Assembly (NCBI GenBank): GCA_023284085.1
Contig: JAKVHY010000021.1
Coordinates: 46,285-110,284, forward strand
DNA length: 64,000 nt
DNA from: Shewanella benthica
GTDB lineage: Bacteria > Pseudomonadota > Gammaproteobacteria > Enterobacterales > Shewanellaceae
Reading direction: 5' to 3'
In this document: positions 26,492-34,400 of the stretch, piece after piece
How the letters are laid out: every line of letters begins with the position of its first letter
How positions within the stretch are numbered: position 1 is the stretch's first letter
Translations under genes and position numbers: made by a program
Notes under the pieces: generated by a model
Told to the model about the DNA's origin: nothing
What the model saw: only the letters and a program-made list of their open reading frames with translations
The model's database searches: none

Positions 26492-27172
26492 ATGAACATT
26501 CTTATGGTACTGACCTCTCACGATAAACTCGGCGATACCGGCCTTAAGACAGGCTTCTGGTTAGAAGAGTTTGCCGCGCCTTTCTATGCATTTAAAGATA
26601 AAGGCCACAGCATTACACTGGCTTCCCCCTTAGGTGGTCAGCCGCCACTGGATCCTAAGAGTGATGAAGTCGATTTTCAAACGGCGGCGACACATAGATT
26701 CGCCAAAGACTCAGAATCTCAGGCGCTACTGGCAAACACCCAGGTATTAAATAGCATCAATGCCGAGGATTATGACGCGGTATTTTATCCCGGTGGTCAT
26801 GGCCCATTGTGGGATCTGGCCGAAGATAAAGATTCTATCGCACTGATTGAAGCGGTCCATCAGGCAGGCAAGACGCTCGGGCTAGTATGTCATGCACCAG
26901 CGGCGCTACTGCATACCAAAGGGGCCGATGGCAAGCCGTTAGTCGATGGCAAACAAGTTACCGGCTTCAGTAACTCAGAAGAAGATGCGGTGCAGCTGAC
27001 AGATATAGTACCTTTCTTAGTGGAAGATATGCTGCAACAGCAGGGCGGCACTTATTTGAAGGGCGACGACTGGGCAAGCTTTATTGTCACCGACGGCAAC
27101 TTGATCACGGGTCAAAACCCGGCATCATCGGATGCGGTAGCCCATGCCATGATGGCGCAACTTAACCGTTAA
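26492..27172 (+). CDS. DJ-1/PfpI-family protein (glyoxalase III/Hsp31-like)
   Basis: A 227-residue class I glutamine-amidotransferase-fold protein with the nucleophile Cys in LVCHAPAALL and the preceding YPGGHGPLWDL loop, as in Hsp31-like glyoxalases and stress-response type 1 amidotransferase-like proteins. Expected to detoxify dicarbonyls or repair glycated groups. ATG at 26492 with AAGGA upstream; the in-frame TTG two codons earlier overlaps that site. Twelve bp before the GST gene. Confidence 0.88.
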   Translation: MNILMVLTSHDKLGDTGLKTGFWLEEFAAPFYAFKDKGHSITLASPLGGQPPLDPKSDEVDFQTAATHRFAKDSESQALLANTQVLNSINAEDYDAVFYPGGHGPLWDLAEDKDSIALIEAVHQAGKTLGLVCHAPAALLHTKGADGKPLVDGKQVTGFSNSEEDAVQLTDIVPFLVEDMLQQQGGTYLKGDDWASFIVTDGNLITGQNPASSDAVAHAMMAQLNR

Positions 27173-27183
27173 GGAAGACAGTT

Positions 27184-27810
27184 ATGATCACCTTGCATCA
27201 TCTGAATAAGTCGCGCTCTAAACGTATCATCTGGTTACTCGAAGAGCTGGGCCAGGCTTATGAGATCAAGAGCTATCAACGTGACAGCCAGACATTTTTG
27301 GCGCCACCTGAGTTAAAGCAGATCCATGCACTGGGCAAGTCTCCTGTTATCGAGTTCGACGGTCAGGTTATCGCCGAGTCTGGTGCGATCACCGAGTATC
27401 TGATCGAGCGGTTCGCGGCCGATAGGCTAGCGCCCGCTCGTGACAGCCAAGATCACATCCATTATCTACAATGGCTCCACTTCGCCGAGAGTTCGGCAAT
27501 ATTGCCGCTGTTATTGCGTATGTTCGTCGAAAAAGATGGCTGCACCACTAACTTCCTCGAAGGCTATGCCAAGGTGGAAGTGGAGAAGGTGCTGAATTAT
27601 TTCAACGATATGCTCGAAGGTAAAACCTACTTAGTCGGTGGTAAGCTCAGCGGTGCGGATATCATGATGTCCTTTATCGTTGAGATAGTGCAAAACAATG
27701 GTGAATTAGGCCAGTACCCTCATATCGAACGATATGGGGCGCTATTAAGCCAGCATCCCAACTGGTTAAAGTCGGTTGAGATCGAAGCTAAGCTCGATGC
27801 TCCAGCTTAA
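27184..27810 (+). CDS. Glutathione S-transferase
   Basis: A 208-residue cytosolic GST: N-terminal thioredoxin-like domain with HHLNKSRSKRIIWLLEEL and SPVIEFDGQVIAESGAI (glutathione-binding ESGAI), then an all-alpha domain with GADIMMSF. The Ser/Asn near the N-terminus rather than Tyr suggests a beta/theta-like class. Third enzyme of the yqhD operon, matching detoxification of electrophiles. Confidence 0.9.
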   Translation: MITLHHLNKSRSKRIIWLLEELGQAYEIKSYQRDSQTFLAPPELKQIHALGKSPVIEFDGQVIAESGAITEYLIERFAADRLAPARDSQDHIHYLQWLHFAESSAILPLLLRMFVEKDGCTTNFLEGYAKVEVEKVLNYFNDMLEGKTYLVGGKLSGADIMMSFIVEIVQNNGELGQYPHIERYGALLSQHPNWLKSVEIEAKLDAPA

Positions 27811-27832
27811 TAAAGTATATCCATGAAGCATA

Positions 27833-27868
27833 GTAAACAAGCTCATTAAATTGAGCTTGTTTACCTTT
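27833..27868. terminator. Bidirectional terminator
   Basis: Perfect 13-bp stem GTAAACAAGCTCA/TGAGCTTGTTTAC, six-base loop, TTTT after it on the plus strand; lies between the GST gene and the convergent barrel gene. Confidence 0.85.
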
Positions 27869-27877
27869 TAGAATTAG

Positions 27878-28597
27878 CTAAAACTGATGGCTAAAATGAA
27901 TTTGAAATCTATCTATGGGAATATCATCCAGTTCAAAATGGTCTAATTTAAATTGAACCGCCGATGAAGGTGATAATAGGTAAGTGAGCTCCACTCCTGC
28001 ATAGGGAGAAGTGCCACTGTCTTGGCTATGGGAAAGATTTTGGTGAGTCGAACTCGAGTCATGATCTCGGCTCCAGTTAAACGCACCCGTATGGAAAAAT
28101 GCCGATAGCCTTGGCGCTAGCTCAATACTCTTACCGATTTTTGCCCCCCACCCCAGATATTGATGAGACGCCGTCATCTGTTGCCTCAGGTCGCTTGGCT
28201 TATCGAGATAATGAAGAGTGTGTTGAAACAGCAGATATTCTCCTCCCAGAGTCAGACTCTCAAACAGCAACTGCCATTGTGGGTTCTGGATATGCCTTAT
28301 TGAGAAGGGCAGCGCATAGCTGTTGATGTAGGAGGCTGGATATTGGCTATCGAGTAAAGGCTTATTTGCAGAGGCTTGTTGCCATTCTTGTGGCGTCGTA
28401 TCATCGGCCTTGGCTTGAGGTTGCCAGACCAAGATGCAGCAAAAGAATATCAGATAGGATGATCTTGACGGTCGCTTTTTAGCTCTCAGCCTTTCATGGC
28501 TAAGCGGGTTTGCCTCGCTGCTCTTATCTCGTTTAATCCAATTGCTCGCAATTAAGCTCCATAGGCTAGCTTGAGCCCTATTATGAGTATTATTCAT
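27878..28597 (-). CDS. Putative outer-membrane protein, unrecognised
   Basis: A 239-residue protein whose hydrophobic export segment (residues about 47-64, ending QAKADD) is preceded by an unusually long 45-residue basic leader. The C-terminal half is beta-rich with LGWGAKIGKSIELAPRL and PYAGVELTYLL and ends FQIHFSHQF, a typical barrel terminus. I cannot name the family. The true start may lie inside the leader, at a non-ATG codon. Confidence 0.55.
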   Translation of the reverse strand: MNNTHNRAQASLWSLIASNWIKRDKSSEANPLSHERLRAKKRPSRSSYLIFFCCILVWQPQAKADDTTPQEWQQASANKPLLDSQYPASYINSYALPFSIRHIQNPQWQLLFESLTLGGEYLLFQHTLHYLDKPSDLRQQMTASHQYLGWGAKIGKSIELAPRLSAFFHTGAFNWSRDHDSSSTHQNLSHSQDSGTSPYAGVELTYLLSPSSAVQFKLDHFELDDIPIDRFQIHFSHQF

Positions 28598-28953
28598 ATG
28601 CTTTCCCTCTTTGCTCGACCCGCTCAGCCAAGATATTAGGCCTGAACCCCAAGCAAGAACTTCACTTAATTTGAAGCATTAAGCACACCAGTTAGGTATG
28701 GCACTCATGCATTTCAATTAGTTATGCAAGATTTATTTTTAGAGGTCAAAAAAACGTCGCCAGCTTTACCATCTATTTGATTTTAACTGTAAAATGATCA
28801 AATAAATGACGTGGCGGCACAAATCTGACGAGTCGTTTATCAACGCCAAAAATGTACCAGATGGCAGTTTTCTATCGCTGATTTTTGGTGATGCTTTTTG
28901 TTATCTAAGGGAGTAATATTTCAGCTTCTCAGGAATATAAGTAGTAGCATTCT
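28598..28953. other. Divergent intergenic, nothing specific
   Basis: AT-rich spacer between the barrel gene and the CYTH gene. No gene, RNA or clear repeat. Confidence 0.5.
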
Positions 28954-29502
28954 ATGAACAAGCATTTCGAAGGTAGATTTGAAGTTGAACTCAAGTATCG
29001 ATTGAGTAGCAGGGAGGGATTTATCAAGGCATTATCTGCTAGGAAGCCTGAAGTGATGCACGAAGATAATCTGGAGCAGGATACTTACTTCGACCTGCCG
29101 GATTTTAGTCTAGATAGCCAAAACAAATCTGTCTGTATCCGTGAGATCCAACCCTCCGGCATCATGCTTTGGATCGTTAAGGGGCCGGAAGCGGATCGTT
29201 GTGAAGCGGTAAATATCAATAATGTTACCAAGGCCCGAAGCATGTTACATACCATGGGCTATCGTCAGGTTCTGGAAGTGAAGAAGCTGCGCAGCATCTA
29301 TTTTCTCGGGAAGTTTCACGTCACTGTAGACCGGCTCGAAGGCCTTGGGGATTTTGCCGAGCTTGCCATCATGACCGAAGATGAATCCAAGTTGGAAAGC
29401 TATCGATTGCAGCTCCTGTCTCTGGCCGGGGAGCTGGGCTTGTCGCCTGAACAATTGGAAGTGCGTTCATACCGAAAACTGCAAACGGAACTCGTTACTT
29501 GA
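28954..29502 (+). CDS. CYTH-domain protein, class IV adenylate cyclase-like
   Basis: A 182-residue CYTH domain: N-terminal metal/phosphate motif EVELKYRL (ExExK), then the basic strands KGPEADRCEAV, VEVKKLRSIYFL and the acidic VDRLEGLGDFAELAIM. This is the layout of CyaB/class IV adenylate cyclase and thiTPase-type tunnel enzymes that act on triphosphates. Product (cAMP or simple triphosphate hydrolysis) cannot be decided. Its last 25 bases recur at 34340, on the far side of the inserted block. Confidence 0.82.
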   Translation: MNKHFEGRFEVELKYRLSSREGFIKALSARKPEVMHEDNLEQDTYFDLPDFSLDSQNKSVCIREIQPSGIMLWIVKGPEADRCEAVNINNVTKARSMLHTMGYRQVLEVKKLRSIYFLGKFHVTVDRLEGLGDFAELAIMTEDESKLESYRLQLLSLAGELGLSPEQLEVRSYRKLQTELVT

Positions 29503-29524
29503 GTTAATATATGCGATTGAAAGG

Positions 29525-29630
29525 GAGTAGCGGTATGATGCCTTGAGGGCTGAATTAAGCCAGATTCAGTCTCAAATCTAAGCTCCAATCAAGGTGAATT
29601 ATTTTAGTCATCATCAAGCCGAATTAAACG
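29525..29630 (+). pseudogene. Decayed 5' fragment of the nitronate monooxygenase gene
   Basis: After the CYTH stop, the sequence follows the leader and 5' part of the intact gene at 34401: same AAGGGAGT ribosome site, an ATG, then a jump of about 136 bp, then a stretch corresponding to 34539-34634 at roughly 85% identity by eye. Read in the original frame it gives DALRAELSQIQSQI and then a stop. The fragment ends at 29632 where the hairpin CTTGCGTGG/CCACGCAAG (29632-29657) begins. Confidence 0.78.
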
Positions 29631-29631
29631 T

Positions 29632-29657
29632 CTTGCGTGGCGGACTCTCCACGCAAG
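29632..29657 (-). terminator. Hairpin after the four-gene operon
   Basis: Perfect nine-bp stem CTTGCGTGG/CCACGCAAG; no strong T-run, so a terminator only in the loose sense. It marks the left edge of the inserted block. Confidence 0.45.
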
Positions 29658-29715
29658 AAAATAGTGATTCACACGTTCAGCTTGTGGATACTTAGGTTTA
29701 ATTGGCACTTAACTA

Positions 29716-31602
29716 CTAATTGACTACCAAGCGATCCTGGTTGCCTAGCAGGGCCATGAAATCATCCGTGGTGTTGATCTCGAGATCGATCTTCATAAAA
29801 TCGGCCATGGCATAGACGCTGTCGTTAACATCTCTGTCATCATAGATAGCTAGGCTCATGGACTCGGCAATCTGGCGGAACGCTAGCTTGTTTTTAGCCA
29901 AGGTCTGTAACGCGGCGCTCTCGAAGGCATCTGTGTTCTCCTTGATCTGGCGGATGCGCATATCGAAGATCTCCTTGACCCGCGCGGCCCGCTTCTCATC
30001 CTTCACCGAGAACAGATCCATCTTGTCCAGCAGCCAAACCACCACAGTCGAAGCAATACCGGTAAATATCACCATCACTGCATCGGATAACACATCTCCG
30101 AAAGGCAGTTTATTGATAAAGCCCAGCACAGACTCTTCGAAGGCGAAGCCTATATAGGTCACCACGGTAGTGGCGAGTAACTTGGTGATGGCATCGGCTT
30201 TCTCGGCGGGCGAAGACTCGCCCATCAATATCTTGATCGAAGCCAAGATGGCACTGAAGCCTTCGGTTATGACTTTCAAGGCTTTTTTCAATATGCCGAC
30301 AAACATATCGACAATGGCATTGAGCAGGTATTTAACGAAATTTAACGCCGCATCCTTTAAACTACCGAGGCCGATATTGACAATGTTTTGCTTGATGTAC
30401 TTAAGTGCCCGCTGCATTCGAAAACCGAATGCTTCTAGGGTCGATGAGCAGCCTGTGCCATGGGTCATGCCATTTTCGAAAATGTCTTTTAGCTCGAAGC
30501 TGACAGTTTTTACCACTAGGATAATCAGCTCACCCACACCGCTGTCGACCAGGTCATCTTTGGCTTTTTTACCCGCATCGATTGCCGCGCCTTGCGCCAG
30601 CTTGCTGTCGGTAAGTAACTTGCTTACCACCTTCTTGTTCAGATGGCTCTCTACCGCGGAGCGAGCCTCGGATTCACGCGCTAGCGCCTTATCCCAAGTC
30701 GGGTCATTAACATGGGCCTCCAGGCTGGCCAGAGTTTTTTTCTCAGCCGAAGTGAGTTTAGGTTTGGCCTTGAGGGTGTCTCGCTTCTGCTTGAGATCGG
30801 TCCAGCTGGAATCCAGCTTAACCTTGTTTAATTTCTGGCTGATGATGTCAAAATTTTCCGCGCTGCCAGCCGCATCTCTAAGATCGCCGACACTTAAGGC
30901 TTTAGACCCTTGATATTCGTCGAAGATGTGCTTCAGCGGCAGGTTATGATCGGCATTATAGGTGCGTTCGACCACATTTAATCCCTTCGCCTCGAGTTCG
31001 GCCTTGTATTGCTGCGAACTTCTTCTTAGCTGCTTGCGCTCACCCTTGTCATTGACTTCTAGCTCACTGTAAACCCTGAGTTTCTCTTGCTTTTCCTGCT
31101 GGCTGGCAAAATACGCTTTGGTGTAAGCCTTTTTCTTGCCAACATCCTCCATATAATTCTCTGGAGTGCCGCCAGCGGCGTCGCCCTTGTCCCGGGTATA
31201 GCTGCCCTTATCGTCTCTGTGAGCGGCACTATCGGCATCCAGGCGGGATTTTTCAAGCTGCAGATCTTTGTCGGTGACACTGGCACCTAAGTAATCGAAG
31301 TTGTTTATTTCGCTGACCAGGCGGGTGGCAGTGATGCCACGCTGCTTTAGTCCCAGCTTCTTTATGCTGAGCAGGCCATCACACATGTTCAGCAGCAGGG
31401 GCTTCAGCAGCTCATCGGTGACGTTGCCGCCTTGGTCAAACTCATCATAGATCTTGGCCATCACCTCGAGTGAGTCGCGCTGGTCATGCAGCTCCATATC
31501 GATCAGCTGTTTGCTGACCTGCAGCGGCGAGCAGCCCCGCAGCTCGCTCAATACCTGCTCGGTGCTAAGCACCGGCTGGGCATATTTATCATTTGTAGCC
31601 AT
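29716..31602 (-). CDS. Large helical protein with hydrophobic C-terminal region, unrecognised
   Basis: A 628-residue protein. Residues 1-330 are hydrophilic and helical with charged stretches; about 425-545 contain several amphipathic to hydrophobic helices (for example IVDMFVGILKKALKVI and MVIFTGIASTVVVWLL) that could insert into a membrane; the last 80 residues are helical and soluble. A segment near residues 215-260 (NADHNLPLKHIF...ENFDII) recalls the DHxxPL...N arrangement of HNH nucleases but lacks the final His, so this is weak. No signal peptide. The last gene of a four-gene operon, 12 bp after its neighbour, with AAGGAA eight bases before ATG. I do not recognise it; a membrane-acting effector is a guess. 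Confidence 0.7.
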   Translation of the reverse strand: MATNDKYAQPVLSTEQVLSELRGCSPLQVSKQLIDMELHDQRDSLEVMAKIYDEFDQGGNVTDELLKPLLLNMCDGLLSIKKLGLKQRGITATRLVSEINNFDYLGASVTDKDLQLEKSRLDADSAAHRDDKGSYTRDKGDAAGGTPENYMEDVGKKKAYTKAYFASQQEKQEKLRVYSELEVNDKGERKQLRRSSQQYKAELEAKGLNVVERTYNADHNLPLKHIFDEYQGSKALSVGDLRDAAGSAENFDIISQKLNKVKLDSSWTDLKQKRDTLKAKPKLTSAEKKTLASLEAHVNDPTWDKALARESEARSAVESHLNKKVVSKLLTDSKLAQGAAIDAGKKAKDDLVDSGVGELIILVVKTVSFELKDIFENGMTHGTGCSSTLEAFGFRMQRALKYIKQNIVNIGLGSLKDAALNFVKYLLNAIVDMFVGILKKALKVITEGFSAILASIKILMGESSPAEKADAITKLLATTVVTYIGFAFEESVLGFINKLPFGDVLSDAVMVIFTGIASTVVVWLLDKMDLFSVKDEKRAARVKEIFDMRIRQIKENTDAFESAALQTLAKNKLAFRQIAESMSLAIYDDRDVNDSVYAMADFMKIDLEINTTDDFMALLGNQDRLVVN

Positions 31603-31614
31603 TGGCCCGGTTCC

Positions 31615-32547
31615 TTATGCGGCGATAGCCTGAATAGAAGCCACTTTCTCAAACAGTGCCTTGGCCTGCTGGCTGTCTTTGGGCTTCAGCTTGCCATTTT
31701 CGGATAGATACCCCAGATTCGCCATCTGCTTGAGCACGATGGAGAGATTAAACAAGGCCTGAAACTCTTCGATATGGGCGATAGGGATCAGTCTGAAATC
31801 CAGTTTAAGAGCAAAAATTTCGTCAGACAGGGCCATCTGCTTATGGCGCTGGCTCTGAATGCCGTACTCGAAGCGATCCAACAACTTGCTGTAGTTGTTG
31901 ATCAATACATCGAAGTATTCCACTACGCCATCGATAGATTTCCCCACCACTTGTAGCTGGCGCTGATGTGACTCCATCTTGGCTATCTCTTCATCGATAC
32001 GCACCTCTTCTTCCTGCACTTTCAGCAGTGTTTGCTTGGCCTTCTTGCGTGAGTAGAAGCCCAGAGTCAGCACGTAGGAGGCTACTCGCACCAGGTCAAA
32101 CTTGTTGAAGTCGATCAGGAATAATTTTTCCCTGTGCTCGACCGCTGCCGTAGTTTTGGCCTCGAGTATCGCATCGTCGAACAGTTCTTCGAAGGGCTGG
32201 CCCTTGACCGTCACATTGTGCAGGCGGTTGGCCAGGGAGACGAAACGCTTAAACTGTACCCCATAGATATCTTGTTTAAAGTGGTTGATGGCGCTGACCT
32301 GAGAATCGATATCTTTGATGAGCAGTTCGGTGGCCAGCTCATACTCGCGTTTCTTCTTGTCGTAGCGGTCGCTGATCTCCTGATACAGGCGCTCGGCCCT
32401 GTCGAAGGTTGTCTTGCCGGTAAAGGCATTCCAGCACTTAGAGCCTTTCTCGATCACCTTGTCGGTGACCCTCTTTGCCACCTCTACCACCTTGTCGACC
32501 ACGCTACTTATCTTGCTCGCGGCCCAGCTTCCCAATCGTCCAAACAT
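31615..32547 (-). CDS. Coiled-coil protein, unrecognised
   Basis: A 310-residue, largely helical protein. The first 50 residues are amphipathic (SSVVDKVVEVAKRVTDKVIEK) and may lie on a membrane; coiled coil is likely at about 55-90 and 180-225 (KVQEEEVRIDEEIAKMESH). A short hydrophobic segment VRVASYVLTLGFYS occurs near 160. No catalytic motif seen. Start 3 bp after the stop of the TerB-like gene, with AAGGA upstream, so translation is coupled. Function unknown. Confidence 0.68.
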   Translation of the reverse strand: MFGRLGSWAASKISSVVDKVVEVAKRVTDKVIEKGSKCWNAFTGKTTFDRAERLYQEISDRYDKKKREYELATELLIKDIDSQVSAINHFKQDIYGVQFKRFVSLANRLHNVTVKGQPFEELFDDAILEAKTTAAVEHREKLFLIDFNKFDLVRVASYVLTLGFYSRKKAKQTLLKVQEEEVRIDEEIAKMESHQRQLQVVGKSIDGVVEYFDVLINNYSKLLDRFEYGIQSQRHKQMALSDEIFALKLDFRLIPIAHIEEFQALFNLSIVLKQMANLGYLSENGKLKPKDSQQAKALFEKVASIQAIAA

Positions 32548-32550
32548 AGA

Positions 32551-32955
32551 TTAATCCTTCATGATTAGGCTAAAGCCTTCGTGCACCAGGTCATTCATCG
32601 CCTCGACCCAACGCTGCAAACGCTTCAGCTCAAATTCTTCGATATCGAATGCCGCCGATAGCCTGAGCATAAACTCAGTTTCGTTAGCACAAAATTCATT
32701 GTCGGCCAGCACTATGCCGAATAGCTCCACCAATATGATGCGGCGGTTCTTCACCTCACTTCGGGTCAGCATCTTAATCACATCATCGATATCATCCTGT
32801 TTCTTTAGCTGATATGACGGCATGCCGCATTCATGGGTGAATGACTCGAAGATGGCTTTTTCTTGTTCCTTGTAGCTGCCGTTGAGGCCCATGGCAAAAT
32901 AGGCGATCTCCAGAAAACTCTTACGCTCTGCTACAGATAATTCACTCAAATACAT
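32551..32955 (-). CDS. TerB-like helical protein
   Basis: A 134-residue all-alpha protein with the paired-repeat look of TerB (tellurite resistance B): AYFAMGLNGSYKEQEKAIF in the first half and GIVLADNEFCANETEFMLRLSAAF in the second, each with an acidic metal-like loop followed by Glu. TerB-type domains often link membrane stress or defence systems (family knowledge). Assignment by pattern only. Middle gene of the operon; likely adaptor between the membrane protein upstream and the coiled-coil protein downstream. Confidence 0.6.
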   Translation of the reverse strand: MYLSELSVAERKSFLEIAYFAMGLNGSYKEQEKAIFESFTHECGMPSYQLKKQDDIDDVIKMLTRSEVKNRRIILVELFGIVLADNEFCANETEFMLRLSAAFDIEEFELKRLQRWVEAMNDLVHEGFSLIMKD

Positions 32956-32969
32956 GATTACACCTTGCT

Positions 32970-33938
32970 CTAATAAACTTTTTTAATCGGGTCGGCTTGT
33001 TTGCCATTGGCATCATAGCCATATTCGAGGCGCTGGCTGATCTCGCCCGCACCATCATAGAGATATTCAAAAATCACCCGCTGATCATCACCGTACTCGA
33101 TGCCCTTGACCAGCTTGCCTTCATGGTCATAAAACATCTGATACTTGAGCTGCTCGCCCTGTAGGGTATCGCTGCTGTGCTTGATACCATTTTCGTAATA
33201 CACCTGAGTCACCTGACCCGTGTGCTTGTCTTCAATCTTTACCACCTTGCACTCACCCAAATGTTTGACAAAGTCCAGAGTATCGACTTTCAACTCGGTA
33301 TGCTGTGCCAACTCATTAGTTAGCTCCACCAGGTTTTGCACGCGCAGGTTTTGGATTAAACCCGACAGAGTTTCCAGGTTGGATAACTGCTGTTGCTTAT
33401 GAGTAAACATCAGCTGATTAGCATCTTTTTCAAGCTCAGCCTGAGCACCTTGAATGGCGGTATTCAGTTGGCTGCCGGTATTACTGATGCTGGCTTGGAT
33501 CAGGCCTTGAGCGCTTGCGATAGCCGCGATTATTTTCGAGGTGGTCTGTTTATGTTGTTCGCTTGACTGAGTCGACACATCTTGCTGCAGCTGCTGTAAT
33601 TGGGTCTGCAACTGGCTATGCATCTTGGTATTTTCAGTCTGTGCATCTTGAATCTTAGCCGTGATCAGCTGGTTGACGGCCTTGAGTGATTGCTGGTTTT
33701 TATTCTGACAATCTAGCTGAGCCGCCTTAATCTCCTCGACTCCGGCTTGGAACAGGTCTTGAACCCTAGCTTGCATGGCTTCGATGGCTCCAGAGTGTTG
33801 CTGGTTGGCATCACTGGTCTGCTGCGATGCTTGTGCCTGTATCAGCTTGAGCTTATTGAATATTATGGCCTGGACTATGATGACCAGGACTCCCATTCCT
33901 ATCGCGGCTAAGAGTATGTGCGTTAAACTGATTTCCAT
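32970..33938 (-). CDS. Membrane-anchored coiled-coil protein with C-terminal repeat tail
   Basis: A 322-residue protein: one N-terminal transmembrane helix (about 7-28), a long Gln-rich coiled coil (about 30-215), then a beta-repeat tail in which V.YENG.., .YDHEGKLVKGIEYGDD and YDGAGEISQRLEYGYDANG recur, similar to MORN/YD-type repeats. The tail would face the cytoplasm or periplasm depending on topology. First gene of the operon, probably its sensor or scaffold (inference). No name can be given. Confidence 0.68.
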   Translation of the reverse strand: MEISLTHILLAAIGMGVLVIIVQAIIFNKLKLIQAQASQQTSDANQQHSGAIEAMQARVQDLFQAGVEEIKAAQLDCQNKNQQSLKAVNQLITAKIQDAQTENTKMHSQLQTQLQQLQQDVSTQSSEQHKQTTSKIIAAIASAQGLIQASISNTGSQLNTAIQGAQAELEKDANQLMFTHKQQQLSNLETLSGLIQNLRVQNLVELTNELAQHTELKVDTLDFVKHLGECKVVKIEDKHTGQVTQVYYENGIKHSSDTLQGEQLKYQMFYDHEGKLVKGIEYGDDQRVIFEYLYDGAGEISQRLEYGYDANGKQADPIKKVY

Positions 33939-34296
33939 AGCTTTTCCATTAGTTTACAAGCAAAAAAATTGAGCATTAGACCCAATGAAATAATCGGCCT
34001 GTCGGTATAACATCCGAAATGACCAGTGAATAAGTTGCAGTGAAGGAGTAGAAATAAATTCTGCAGCAATCGAGCAAAGATCAGGCAGCATTTGTCCAAC
34101 CTGTATATACAAGTCTTCACTCTACATTATTGATACGGTTAATAGTGTCGGGCTATGAAAATAATTGTTAAAAAAGTGATACAACTCAAGGAATAAGTGT
34201 GAATAAATGGGGGCTGGGTAAATTTATGCTCTAAACCCATTTAGTCATCGGCAGGTTGCTGTTTTTTTAGGGGGGAGGTGACGGGTAACAAGATTA
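33939..34296. other. Upstream region of the four-gene operon
   Basis: AT-rich spacer. It must hold the promoter of the minus-strand operon; no clear factor site was seen. No credible gene. Confidence 0.5.
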
Positions 34297-34331
34297 GAAT
34301 GGTGTAGCAGTTAATTAGCTGCGAGCCCTTT
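34297..34331 (+). repeat. Dispersed palindromic repeat, copy A
   Basis: Reads GAATGGTGTAGCAG, then TTAATTAGCTGCGAGCCCTTT; related to copies B, C and D. It ends nine bases before the duplicated CYTH/NMO junction. Confidence 0.6.
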
Positions 34332-34339
34332 ATACTGGA

Positions 34340-34400
34340 GCTTCAAACGGAACTCGATACTTAAGTTCATTCATATAAGCTGAAAGGGAGTGGCGACACT
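34340..34400 (+). repeat. Right copy of the duplicated CYTH-NMO junction
   Basis: CAAACGGAACTCG...ACTT.AGTT and the leader GAAAGGGAGT.GCG are shared with 29482-29533. The first 25 bases are the 3' end of a CYTH reading frame (LQTEL.T, stop) detached from its gene, proving that this side once adjoined the CYTH gene. Confidence 0.78.

Noticed and set aside
33923..34120. 65-codon frame upstream of the four-gene operon
   Set aside because: Overlaps the start of the first operon gene and has no supporting signal.
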